This document shows, piece after piece, positions 41,498 through 49,059 of a stretch of 64,000 nt of DNA. Made by a program: the position numbers and the translations under genes. Under the pieces are notes generated by a model, which saw only the letters and a program-made list of their open reading frames with translations, was not told where the DNA came from and did not search any database. The DNA is taken from the NCBI GenBank assembly GCA_017395065.1, contig JAFPWH010000051.1:124001-188000 (forward strand), written 5' to 3'. How positions within the stretch are numbered: position 1 is the first letter of the stretch; every line of letters begins with the position of its first letter. This DNA is from Clostridia bacterium. GTDB lineage: Bacteria; Bacillota; Clostridia; Christensenellales; Aristaeellaceae.

Positions 41498-42397
41498 ATG
41501 GAAGAAAATCTGCGCGCAAATTCGCGCTCACGCTTTCCGGACGGTTTTCGGATCCTGAAGGGCAAGCAGGAGTACATCACCTACATCGAAAACTCCTCCG
41601 TGCGCGTATGGTACGCCGACACGCCCTGGGAGTTCGACAGCCACTATCACTCCGCCGTGGAAATCATCATGCCCATCCGCGGAGAGGTGGAGTATACCGT
41701 CTCGGAATTCAGCTATCGCGTGCAGGCGGACGAACTGCTCATCATCCCGCCCGGCTGGGAGCACAGCCTGCGCATGGGCGAAAACAGCGCAAGGTACCTG
41801 TTCCTGTTCGAGCCGGACCCCATCTTCGGCTTAAGGGACATGAAGCTTGTGGAAGGCATCCTCAAAATACCGATCTACCTGAGCGGGGAGAGCGAGTTTC
41901 AGGGCACTATGCGTGCGCTGCTGACACAGGTCGTGAACGTGTACGAAAAGCGCGACTTTTTGTGGAACACGATGTGCTATTCGCTCCTTGCGCAGCTGTA
42001 CGTGCGCCTGGGGCAGATCAACATCGCCCGCTTCATGGGCAAGACGACCCCGCGCTCCAGCCGCAGCGACACGGAGATCATCGACAGCGCGCGCATCTAC
42101 ATTGACAACAATTACATGCACGACATAAGCTTAAGCGACGTAAGCGAGTTCACGGGCTTTACCAAGTGCTACTTCTCGCGCATCTTCAAGCAGCAGACGG
42201 GCGTGACCTTTTCGGAATACCTGCGGCAGAAGCGCGTCAGCGTCGCCGCGAGCATGCTGGTGCATTCGGATCTGCAGATTCGCGAGATCGCGATGAACGC
42301 GGGTTTCGGCAGCATAGCGACCTTCAACCGCGTTTTCCTGAGTGAAAAGACCTGCACGCCCTCCGAGTACAGGGGGATGTACGCAAAGATCGATTGA
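41498..42397 (+). CDS. AraC-family regulator with cupin sensor domain
   Basis: 299 residues from the ATG at 41498 (GGGAGG upstream); the longer frame from 41477 lacks a ribosome site. The N-terminal half is a cupin with HYHSAVEIIMPIRGEVEYTV and LLIIPPGWEHSL, typical of sugar sensing. The C-terminal ~100 residues are the double helix-turn-helix: DISLSDVSEFTGFTKCYFSR and IREIAMNAGFGSIATFNRVF with the closing TPSEYRGMY. It lies 22 nt after the permease gene and probably activates its own operon through the GAGCA motifs upstream of 37792, a common arrangement for LplABC-type importers. Confidence 0.9.
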   Translation: MEENLRANSRSRFPDGFRILKGKQEYITYIENSSVRVWYADTPWEFDSHYHSAVEIIMPIRGEVEYTVSEFSYRVQADELLIIPPGWEHSLRMGENSARYLFLFEPDPIFGLRDMKLVEGILKIPIYLSGESEFQGTMRALLTQVVNVYEKRDFLWNTMCYSLLAQLYVRLGQINIARFMGKTTPRSSRSDTEIIDSARIYIDNNYMHDISLSDVSEFTGFTKCYFSRIFKQQTGVTFSEYLRQKRVSVAASMLVHSDLQIREIAMNAGFGSIATFNRVFLSEKTCTPSEYRGMYAKID

Positions 42398-42426
42398 CAG
42401 CAGAGAGAAACAGGCAGTTCAACAAT

Positions 42427-42457
42427 TGCGGCCGCGGGCGTATCGCCCGCGGCCGCA
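42427..42457. terminator. Strong hairpin terminator between convergent genes
   Basis: TGCGGCCGCGGGCG (42427-42440) and CGCCCGCGGCCGCA (42444-42457) form a perfect 14-bp stem with a 3-nt loop. The following GTTTATGGTTTT is only moderately T-rich, but its placement between convergent genes (ends 42397 and 42480) supports termination in both directions. Confidence 0.7.
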
Positions 42458-42479
42458 GTTTATGGTTTTGCCGGGCTCT

Positions 42480-43562
42480 TCACTTAAACAGCATCGGCAA
42501 AAATTCGTGGATGCATCTGCGCCACACGCCCCAGTCGTGTCCGCCGGGGAAGGTGTTGCGGGTGATGTTCAGGCCCTTGTCTTTGAGCAGCTCGTCTTCG
42601 CCCGCGAAACGGTCGAAGAACTGATCCTCCGTGCCCATTGCGCGGTAGAACACGCGGTAACTTTCGTTGAATTTCGCCTTGTCGTCCAGTATGTTCAGGT
42701 GCGCTTCCTTCCCCTCCGCCCAGGGCGCGCGCAAAAAGCCGCTGAACACGCCCGCGTAGCCGAACAGCTCCGGATGCGACAGCGTTACGATGCTGGTCTG
42801 ATACGAGCCCATGCTGAGGCCCGCCATCGCCCTGGACCATTTGTCGGTCAGAACCGGATAGCGCGATTCGATGAAGGGGATGAGGTCGCTTAGCAATACC
42901 TCCGGAAACACGTTGAACGCGCGGCGTGACACATTCCCGTCTTTCTTAACCGCCATGCCGTTGCCCATGACGATGATCATCTCTTTTACCCGGCCCTCAT
43001 CGATCAGCCTGTCGGCGATCCTCGCCGCGTGTCCCTGGTACACCCAGCCCGTCTCGTTTTCGCCGTAGCCGTGCTGCAGGTAAAGCACGGGGTATTTTTT
43101 GTCCGCGCGGAAGCCGGCGGGCGTGTACACGAGGCACACCTCGTGCTTGCCCGTGACCGTCGATTCGTAGTAATGCCGCGTCACCGCGCCGTGGGGCACC
43201 CCTTCCAGCGCGTCCCAGTCCTCGCCGGGCACGGGGATGTCGATAAAATTCATGGGCCTGCAGCAGCCGTAGCCGATGGGCAGGTAGGGGCTCAAAACGT
43301 CGCAATCGTCGACCTTCAGGAATATGTACTGAAAGCCGCAGCCGAGAGAAGCGACGCCTTCCCACATGTCGCCGTCTGCCTTTTGCAGCGGAAAGCGCTT
43401 TCCGAACCGGTCGATCTCCACGCTCGAAGCGCCGGGCGCCTTCAGGCGTAGAAACACCTTGCCGCCCTCCAGGATTTCATAGCGCTGGTCGCCGTCCCTG
43501 TCCGGCTCGCCGAAGTAGGGATCGAAGGAAACTGCCGTATCAAGCGGCCAATTGTTGTTCAT
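42480..43562 (-). CDS. CE1/Fes-type esterase with N-terminal E-set domain
   Basis: 360 residues from the ATG at 43562, with GGGAGG upstream; an in-frame codon at 43598 lies inside the promoter. Residues about 25-110 are an immunoglobulin-like E-set domain (VFLRLKAPGASSVEIDRFGK). The alpha/beta-hydrolase follows: YPVLYLQHGYGENETGW (oxyanion region), MAGLSMGSYQT (nucleophile Ser) and FPGGHDWGVWR (His). This layout is that of feruloyl/acetyl esterases of CE1 and enterochelin-esterase-like proteins. No signal peptide. It most likely removes acyl groups from plant-derived oligosaccharides. Confidence 0.85.
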   Translation of the reverse strand: MNNNWPLDTAVSFDPYFGEPDRDGDQRYEILEGGKVFLRLKAPGASSVEIDRFGKRFPLQKADGDMWEGVASLGCGFQYIFLKVDDCDVLSPYLPIGYGCCRPMNFIDIPVPGEDWDALEGVPHGAVTRHYYESTVTGKHEVCLVYTPAGFRADKKYPVLYLQHGYGENETGWVYQGHAARIADRLIDEGRVKEMIIVMGNGMAVKKDGNVSRRAFNVFPEVLLSDLIPFIESRYPVLTDKWSRAMAGLSMGSYQTSIVTLSHPELFGYAGVFSGFLRAPWAEGKEAHLNILDDKAKFNESYRVFYRAMGTEDQFFDRFAGEDELLKDKGLNITRNTFPGGHDWGVWRRCIHEFLPMLFK

Positions 43563-43588
43563 AAGCCCGTTCCTCCCGTTTTTTTCAA

Positions 43589-43617
43589 ATGGTAGCATAT
43601 CGCCGGGCGTTTGTCAA
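43589..43617 (-). promoter_or_regulatory. Promoter of the esterase gene
   Basis: Minus strand TTGACA (43617-43612), 17-bp spacer, TACCAT (43594-43589), 26 bp before the ATG at 43562. Confidence 0.75.
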
Positions 43618-43803
43618 CAAGCGGGCCGTTCCCGCCAAAAAACGATCACTTCCCGCAAGGAATGCGCAGCGCGGGCGGCTTTTTGTCCGGGGAGCGCCGC
43701 CCCTGCGGCAGGATAACGCTTTTGCGCCGCCGGCGCCTTTTTCCCAAGGCAAACCTTTCTCATTTGACGCAATTTTGCCCGATTTCGGGCAGCCCCGCAA
43801 GGC

Positions 43804-43832
43804 TTTACAAAACCGGAAAAGTATGGTATAAT
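43804..43832 (+). promoter_or_regulatory. Extended -10 promoter placed for a leaderless transcript
   Basis: TTTACA (43804-43809), 17-bp spacer with a TGG before the -10, and a perfect TATAAT (43827-43832). Transcription would start at about 43839-43840, which is the ATG of the NlpC/P60 gene itself; no ribosome site lies between. A GCCCG-ATTT-CGGGC stem is found just upstream at 43778-43792, and nothing else was recognised in 43618-43803. Confidence 0.7.
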
Positions 43833-43839
43833 GCTCAGT

Positions 43840-44655
43840 ATGAAGAAGTATATCGTTTTCGCGCTGACGCTCATGCTGCTGCTTGGCAGCGCGCGGGCCG
43901 ATGCGCCGAGCAACCTGCCGGACTGGGCGTCCTCTGCGCTCAAGGTCCCAAACGGCATCACCACCGTCGAGGAAAGCGCCTTTGAAGGGCTGGCCACGGC
44001 GGGTATCGTGCTGCCCGCCAGCGTCACCTATGTACAAGCCGGCGCGTTCGCAGGCTGCGAAAGCATAAAGCGCATCTGTATTATGGGGCGCGACACGGTC
44101 TTCGGCCAAAACGCGCTGGGCACAAAAAACGAGTCCAAGGAAATCTGGGGCCTTCAGGGCTCCACCGCCGAAGCATACGCCAAGGAGTACGGCTACACCT
44201 TTGTGCGCATCTCCAGCGACATTGAAGAGCTTTTGAGCTACGCCGACTCGAAGATCGGCACCCGCTACGTTTCCGGCCGCTGGGACTGCATCCTCTTCGT
44301 TCGCAACTGCTACCTGACCGTGCTCGGCATCAAAATTCCGGACACGACGCGCGCGATGGAAAATTTCGGCACGAGCAGCCTGGTTGCCAGCCAGAAGCTC
44401 AAGCCCGTGCGCATCACCGACATACGTCAGCTCAAGCCCGGCGACGTCATCTGCTGGTGCAACGACGAGGTGAGCTACTGCACCCACGTGGGCATGTACG
44501 TGGGCGAGGGCACCGTAGGCAGCGTTCACCATTCCTCCGGCGTGTTCATCGAGGCCTCGCGCGGCGCGGGCAAGGTGCGCTACAACTACATCAGCCCCAC
44601 CGGCGCCGGCTATTACACCCGCAATTTTATCTGCGCCTGGCGCATTTTACCATAG
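43840..44655 (+). CDS. Secreted NlpC/P60-type Cys hydrolase with leucine-rich N-domain, probably leaderless
   Basis: 271 residues. Signal peptide at 1-22 (VFALTLMLLLGSARA). Residues about 35-120 resemble BspA-type leucine-rich repeats (TTVEESAFEGLATAGIVLP, SVTYVQAGAFAGCESIKRI). The C-terminal half is an NlpC/P60 fold with Cys150 in SGRWDCILFVRN and His216 in CTHVGMYVGEG; KPGDVICW is the usual strand before the His. It would cleave cell-wall peptides outside the cell. The ATG at 43840 is used because signal-peptide residues start there; an ATG at 43831 overlaps the -10 box. No Shine-Dalgarno is present. First gene of an operon with metA and capA. Confidence 0.82.
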   Translation: MKKYIVFALTLMLLLGSARADAPSNLPDWASSALKVPNGITTVEESAFEGLATAGIVLPASVTYVQAGAFAGCESIKRICIMGRDTVFGQNALGTKNESKEIWGLQGSTAEAYAKEYGYTFVRISSDIEELLSYADSKIGTRYVSGRWDCILFVRNCYLTVLGIKIPDTTRAMENFGTSSLVASQKLKPVRITDIRQLKPGDVICWCNDEVSYCTHVGMYVGEGTVGSVHHSSGVFIEASRGAGKVRYNYISPTGAGYYTRNFICAWRILP

Positions 44656-44673
44656 TTTTTCAGGAGACGTTCC

Positions 44674-45597
44674 ATGCCCGTAAAGGTTCCCGATACGCTG
44701 CCCGCCGTCGCGGCGCTCAAGCTCGAAAACGTTTTTGTAATGACGGACAAGCGCGCCGTCTCGCAGGATATAAGGCCCCTGAAGGTCGCCATATTGAACC
44801 TCATGCCCACGAAGGAGGCCACGGAGACGCAGCTTTTGAGGCTGCTGAGCAACACGCCTCTGCAGGTGGAGGTTTTTTTTCTGCGCATGGGCAGCCACGA
44901 GAGCAGGAACACCGACAAAAGCCATCTGGAGACGTTTTATCTGACGTTCGACGACGTCATCAGCCGCAACATGCGCTTCGACGCGATGATCGTGACCGGC
45001 GCGCCGGTCGAAAAGATCGAGTACGAGCAGGTGGATTACTGGAGCGAGCTCACGCGCCTGATGAGCTGGGCAGACAAGAACGTGTATTCGACGATGTACA
45101 TCTGCTGGGCGGCGCTGGCCGGTCTCAAGTGGCATTACGGCATCGAAAAGCAGGTACTGGACAAAAAGATCGTGGGCGTATTCAGGCACAGGGTGCTGGA
45201 CAGGCGGCATCCCCTCGTGCGCTGCTTCGACGATCTGTTCTATGCGCCCCATTCGAGGTACGGCACCGTTTCGCGCGAGGACGTATATAAAGCCAAGGGC
45301 CTGCGCGTGCTGGCCGAGAGCGACGAAGCCGGCGTGTACCTGATGTGCTCCATCGACGGGCGGCAGGTGTACGTGACGGGCCACTGCGAATACGACAGGG
45401 ACACGCTGCAGCGCGAGTACATCCGCGACACCGGCAAGGGCATTTTCGACAGCTTCCCCTGCAATTATTTCCCGGACGACGATCCCTCCAAGGAGCCCAT
45501 GATGCTCTGGCGCGGCCACGCGTCGCTTCTGTGGGCGAACTGGCTGAACTATCTCGTCTACCAGAACACCCCTTACGACCTGGATAAGCTGCCATGA
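44674..45597 (+). CDS. metA: Homoserine O-acyltransferase MetA (predicted acetyl-CoA type)
   Basis: 307 residues, the MetA family length. It activates homoserine for methionine synthesis in the cytoplasm. The nucleophile Cys144 lies in MYICWAALAGL; the His-Glu pair is in VTGHCEYDRDTL; LNLMPTKEATETQLLRLLSN is the N-terminal hallmark. The acyl-CoA-determining residue is Glu113 (VTGAPVEKIEYEQVDYW). In the B. cereus enzyme Glu at this site gives acetyl-CoA specificity, while Gly in E. coli gives succinyl-CoA, so acetyl transfer is predicted. AGGAGACG precedes the ATG. Its stop overlaps the capA start by four bases. The link with cell-wall genes is odd. Confidence 0.93.
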   Translation: MPVKVPDTLPAVAALKLENVFVMTDKRAVSQDIRPLKVAILNLMPTKEATETQLLRLLSNTPLQVEVFFLRMGSHESRNTDKSHLETFYLTFDDVISRNMRFDAMIVTGAPVEKIEYEQVDYWSELTRLMSWADKNVYSTMYICWAALAGLKWHYGIEKQVLDKKIVGVFRHRVLDRRHPLVRCFDDLFYAPHSRYGTVSREDVYKAKGLRVLAESDEAGVYLMCSIDGRQVYVTGHCEYDRDTLQREYIRDTGKGIFDSFPCNYFPDDDPSKEPMMLWRGHASLLWANWLNYLVYQNTPYDLDKLP

Positions 45598-46808
45598 AGA
45601 GGCTGCTGACGCTTTTCTGCGCGCTGCTTGCGCTGCTTGGAAGCGCGAAGGCGGATCGGGGGACCCCCGAGATCGTGCTCGGCGAAACGCCCGCTGCCGC
45701 CCGAAGCGCTTTGATCCGCTGCGCGGGCGATTTCGTGATCCATGAAAACCTGCTCGCTTCCGCGCTCAAGGCCGGAGGCGGCACGCACGATTTCAGCGCG
45801 ATGCTCGGCGAGATCGCCGAGTTTTTCGGCGACGCGGATTTCACCTTCACCAACGTCGACGGCGTCATGGGCACGAAGGAGTTCGCAAGGCGTCACGGCT
45901 ACACGGGCTACCCCTCCTTCAGCACGCCGCAGAGCCTCATTTACAATCTGAAAGACATCGGCGTGGATCTGCTGACGCTGGCCAACAACCACGCGATTGA
46001 TTATTGGTACGACGGGCTGATCTCAACCGTGACCAGTGTAAAGGAAGCGGGCCTGTACAGCGTGGGCGGCTACCGGTCGCTCAGCGAAAAGCAGACGCCC
46101 TGCGTCATAAAAATCAACGACATTTCCGTCGGCTTTCTCAATTACACAGACAATTTGAACCAGATGGACAAGCGCAGCGCCCTGGACAAGGAAGCGCTTG
46201 AATACGGCGTGGACTTTCTGGAGCGGGCGAACGTGCCCGCGGACATAAAGCGGCTCAGGGACGCGGGCGCGGAGGTCATCGTTTGCTACATGCACTGGGG
46301 CATCGAATACCGCACCGAGCCCTGCAAAAGCCAGCTCAGCAACGCGCAGATGCTTGCGGACGCGGGCGTGGACGTGATCATCGGCGGCGGGCCGCACATG
46401 GTGCAGAGGGCCGAATACGTGAGCACTTTAGGCGCGGACGGACAGCCAAAGCAGGTGCTGTGCCTGTATTCGCTGGGCAATTTCCTGACCGATCAGCGCG
46501 CAAAGAACCGCGACTGCGGCATCATTTTCGATTTCACGATCAACCGCGACGAGAACGGGGTCATCAGCGTCACCAACCCCACCTACCGCACCACCTGGGT
46601 GTGGCGGCGCCAGAACGGCTCCACGTTCGAGTACCGCGTGCTCTTCTCCGGGCAGGACGCCGAAAGGCCCAAAAACATGAGCACGCGGGACTACGAGCGC
46701 ATGCAGACCAGCGCGAAGGAAACGATCGAGTGCATGAGCGCGGGCTGCGCGCAGTACTACGCCTTTGTCAGCGAGGAGGCCATGATTCAGGCGCCGGGCA
46801 GGAATTAG
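45594..46808 (+). CDS. CapA-family protein (PGA synthesis-like metallophosphatase fold)
   Basis: 404 residues. An N-terminal signal peptide (FCALLALLGSAKA) is followed by the CapA domain: LIRCAGDFVIHENLL, DFTFTNVDGVMG, LLTLANNHAIDYWYDGL, VCYMHWGIEYR, DVIIGGGPHMVQ and LYSLGNFLTDQ. The His/Asn/Asp set of a metallophosphoesterase-like fold is present. Members are linked to poly-gamma-glutamate capsule handling, but many extracellular homologues have no known role. It overlaps metA by ATGA. GC-rich bases 46809-46839 carry GCGCGGCGC and a T-run that could end the operon. Confidence 0.85.
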   Translation: MKRLLTLFCALLALLGSAKADRGTPEIVLGETPAAARSALIRCAGDFVIHENLLASALKAGGGTHDFSAMLGEIAEFFGDADFTFTNVDGVMGTKEFARRHGYTGYPSFSTPQSLIYNLKDIGVDLLTLANNHAIDYWYDGLISTVTSVKEAGLYSVGGYRSLSEKQTPCVIKINDISVGFLNYTDNLNQMDKRSALDKEALEYGVDFLERANVPADIKRLRDAGAEVIVCYMHWGIEYRTEPCKSQLSNAQMLADAGVDVIIGGGPHMVQRAEYVSTLGADGQPKQVLCLYSLGNFLTDQRAKNRDCGIIFDFTINRDENGVISVTNPTYRTTWVWRRQNGSTFEYRVLFSGQDAERPKNMSTRDYERMQTSAKETIECMSAGCAQYYAFVSEEAMIQAPGRN

Positions 46809-46839
46809 CGCGGCGCTTTTTTGTTTAAGGAAAATTTAC

Positions 46840-46868
46840 TTGACTTCAAACGCCCGCATCCGTATAAT
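46840..46868 (+). promoter_or_regulatory. Strong promoter of the structured RNA
   Basis: TTGACT (46840-46845), 17-bp spacer, perfect TATAAT (46863-46868). Expected start of transcription at about 46875. Confidence 0.8.
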
Positions 46869-46874
46869 GCATTT

Positions 46875-47185
46875 CGTCGCAGATGAGGAATGAGAGGAGT
46901 CATTCCGGGTAAAAGACAGACCCCTTCTCCCCACGGAGAAGCAAGGCCGAACGGACAGCCGGGGTCGATGCCGATGCGGGGTATAAACCCGCACGCAGCT
47001 TTCGCTGCATTTTATTGATTGAGTTAAAAGCTCAGTTTCACCGCGCAAAAGCGCACATTCGTGTGAAATGGTCAATAAGAGTGGTAAAAGTAAGTTTTTT
47101 ACTGAATAGACTCTGACAACCTATCCTTATCTCCGGCGCCGGAAAACGACGTTGAGAGCGATGTGCGCAGGCACATCGCTTTTTT
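46875..47185 (+). ncRNA. Candidate ~310-nt structured non-coding RNA or long 5' regulator of unknown class
   Basis: Between a near-consensus promoter and a perfect terminator there is no plausible coding frame, but at least eight exact helices: GGAATGA/TCATTCC (46887-46893 with 46900-46906); GACCCC/GGGGTC (46919-46924 with 46961-46966) enclosing TTCTCC/GGAGAA (46925-46930 with 46935-46940) and GGC/GCC; TGCGGG/CCCGCA (46975-46980 with 46988-46993); GCAGC/GCTGC (46995-46999 with 47004-47008); TTATTGA/TCAATAA (47012-47018 with 47072-47078) enclosing TGAG/CTCA and TTTCAC/GTGAAA, itself capped by GCGC-AAAA-GCGC; AGAGT/ACTCT (47078-47082 with 47110-47114). I could not match it to RNase P, tmRNA, SRP, 6S, T-box or the common riboswitches. 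It may be a free RNA or an attenuator for the peptidase at 47234. Confidence 0.65.
47158..47185 (+). terminator. Perfect intrinsic terminator of the structured RNA
   Basis: GCGATGTGC (47158-47166), loop GCAG, GCACATCGC (47171-47179), then six T (47180-47185). It lies 48 nt before the ATG at 47234. Confidence 0.9.
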
Positions 47186-47233
47186 GCTGCCCAAAGGCAT
47201 CTGCGGCCGGAATAATTTACGGAGGACAGAACC

Positions 47234-47986
47234 ATGAAGAAAATCGTTGCACTGATCCTGAGCCTGATGCTGCTGGGCTGCGCCCTGGCCGACGGCAACT
47301 ACACAGACGAGATGAAGCTCCCCTACGACGTGGATCTGAGCGAAGAGGACGGCGCGGACAGCGTCGAGCGCGAAGGCGACCATCCCGACAGCCCCTACTT
47401 CAGCCGCCTGGACTTCTACAACATGGAATCCACCGACACGCTGACGATCCTCAGCCACTTCAAGACCCTGCAGCAGACCAGCGAATGGAGCTGCGGCGTG
47501 GCCAGCAGCCTGATGGTGCTTGCGTGGTACGACAAGCTCGGCGACTACAACGAGCAGACCCTTGCACAGCTTCGCCCCCAGGGCGACAAGCCCGGCGCCA
47601 CGAGCCTCAGCGAGATGGTGGCCATCTTCGACGGCGTGGGCGGCTTCGAGTGCTACAGCGCCATCGACGCGGGCGAAAACGTGTACGACATCTTCACCTT
47701 CGATTACATTCAGGAGACCCTCAAACAGGGCAACCCCATCATGATCGGCTGGAACGACTGGGGCGGACACTGGCAGGTCATCATCGGCTACGACACGATG
47801 GGCACCGAGACCACGCAGGACGACGTGATCGTCGTCGCCGATCCCTACGATACGACCGACCACAACCAGGACGGCTACGGCGTGTACGGCGCGGAGCGCT
47901 TCCTGTACAATTTCACCTTCTACAACTTCTTTGAAGGCGAAGAGCTCAACGACATGTGCTTCCTGGTAGCGGTACCAAAGGCATAA
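47234..47986 (+). CDS. Secreted C39-like papain-fold peptidase, lipoprotein candidate
   Basis: 250 residues. A signal peptide with a lipobox-like LLGC (Cys16) is present. The C39-like catalytic set is LQQTSEWSCGVAS (Gln80 or 81 and Cys87), GGHWQVIIGYD (His179) and VADPYD (Asp203); these are the landmarks of peptidase C39-like domains. It would hydrolyse peptides outside the cell, perhaps in the wall or on exported peptides. GGAGG precedes the ATG. No promoter was recognised between the RNA terminator (47185) and the ATG, so expression may depend on read-through of that terminator. Codon use is biased, suggesting high expression. Confidence 0.83.
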   Translation: MKKIVALILSLMLLGCALADGNYTDEMKLPYDVDLSEEDGADSVEREGDHPDSPYFSRLDFYNMESTDTLTILSHFKTLQQTSEWSCGVASSLMVLAWYDKLGDYNEQTLAQLRPQGDKPGATSLSEMVAIFDGVGGFECYSAIDAGENVYDIFTFDYIQETLKQGNPIMIGWNDWGGHWQVIIGYDTMGTETTQDDVIVVADPYDTTDHNQDGYGVYGAERFLYNFTFYNFFEGEELNDMCFLVAVPKA

Positions 47987-48004
47987 AAAGCGAGCTTGGA
48001 ACAG

Positions 48005-48044
48005 AAACGGGAGCTGTTGCAAAAACAACGGCTCCCGTTTTTTT
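48005..48044. terminator. Terminator between convergent genes
   Basis: AAACGGGAGC (48005-48014) pairs with GCTCCCGTTT (48031-48040), with inner GTTG/CAAC, followed by more T to 48044. It ends the peptidase gene and, less strongly, the minus operon ending at 48058. Confidence 0.85.
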
Positions 48045-48057
48045 CGGCCGAACCTTC

Positions 48058-49059
48058 TCAGCCGACGATACCGCTTCTTTCCACGCCCTGCACGAACTTG
48101 CGCTGGATGATCAGGTACAGCACGATCAGCGGGATCAGCACGAACAGCGCGCAGGTCTTGTTGATGGCGTTCTGGTAGAGCAGATTGTCCGGCAGGAAGG
48201 TGTAGCCGCCCGGCACCTTGCTGCTGATGCCGTCGAGCGCCTGCTTCATGTTGGCGGTGCGCTTGATGTACATGAACATGAGGTTCGTGGCGTTGCGCGG
48301 GTTGAACCAGCTCAGGAACGAAATGTCGTTCCAGTTCCACACGAAGGACAGCGTGCCCACCGTGATGAGGCCCGGGCCCGCGCAGGGCAGCACGATGCGC
48401 ATGAACGTGCGCACGAAGCCTGCGCCGTCGACGTAGGCCGCCTGCTCCAGTTCCCGGGGCAGGCCGCGGAAGGTCTGCCGGAAGATGTAGATGTACAGGC
48501 CGCTCTTTAAGCCCATGCCGAGCGCGCTCAATATGTACACGACCGAGGGCTGGTCGAGCAGGTTCAGCCCCTTGCCGTCCTGCGTGAACAGCGGAATGAT
48601 GCCAAAGAGCGTAAAGTTGTTGAAGTACAGGTACTGCGGCAGCATGATGATCTGCGAAGGCACGAGGATCGTGATGATGACGCAGGCGAACAGTATGTTC
48701 TGGCCGCGGAACTTGAGCCTTGCAAACGAGTAGCCCGCAAGCAGCGTGCACACGAGCTGCAAAAGCATTACGATCGTGGTGTACAGAAGCGTCGCCGGCA
48801 GCGTCTTTTCGTAGCTCAGGATCGTGTAGGACACAAAGAGGTTCTGGGAGCTGAAGCGGATCGGCACCCAGATCGAGGAGCTCAGGCCCAGGTCGGCCGG
48901 GTGCGTCACGGCCGTCACGATGTTGGACAGGATCGGCGCGAGGATCAGGTAGCTCAGGCAGATCAAAAGCGTGTACCTGAGCAGCGCCATGATGAACGCC
49001 TTGGCGCTTTTTTGGATCTTTGCCGGCGTCAGCTTTTTGGGGAGCTTGATCTTAGTCAT
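48058..49059 (-). CDS. MalG-type sugar ABC permease (distal pair)
   Basis: 333 residues, six membrane spans plus a basic N-terminus (MTKIKLPKKLTPAKIQKSAK). EAA loop: LEQAAYVDGAGFVRTFMRIV. It overlaps the preceding permease gene by 8 bp. It is the last gene of the nine-gene operon and pairs with 49052-50179. Compared with ordinary MalG proteins (about 280 residues) it has a longer segment between TM1 and TM2 (WVPIRFSSQNLFVSY), which suggests specialised contacts outside. Confidence 0.9.
   Translation of the reverse strand: MTKIKLPKKLTPAKIQKSAKAFIMALLRYTLLICLSYLILAPILSNIVTAVTHPADLGLSSSIWVPIRFSSQNLFVSYTILSYEKTLPATLLYTTIVMLLQLVCTLLAGYSFARLKFRGQNILFACVIITILVPSQIIMLPQYLYFNNFTLFGIIPLFTQDGKGLNLLDQPSVVYILSALGMGLKSGLYIYIFRQTFRGLPRELEQAAYVDGAGFVRTFMRIVLPCAGPGLITVGTLSFVWNWNDISFLSWFNPRNATNLMFMYIKRTANMKQALDGISSKVPGGYTFLPDNLLYQNAINKTCALFVLIPLIVLYLIIQRKFVQGVERSGIVG

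Noticed and set aside
46945..46975. tRNA-like GGGGTCGATGCC segment
   Set aside because: It has no matching acceptor stem, anticodon arm or CCA; it is part of the GACCCC/GGGGTC helix of the structured RNA.
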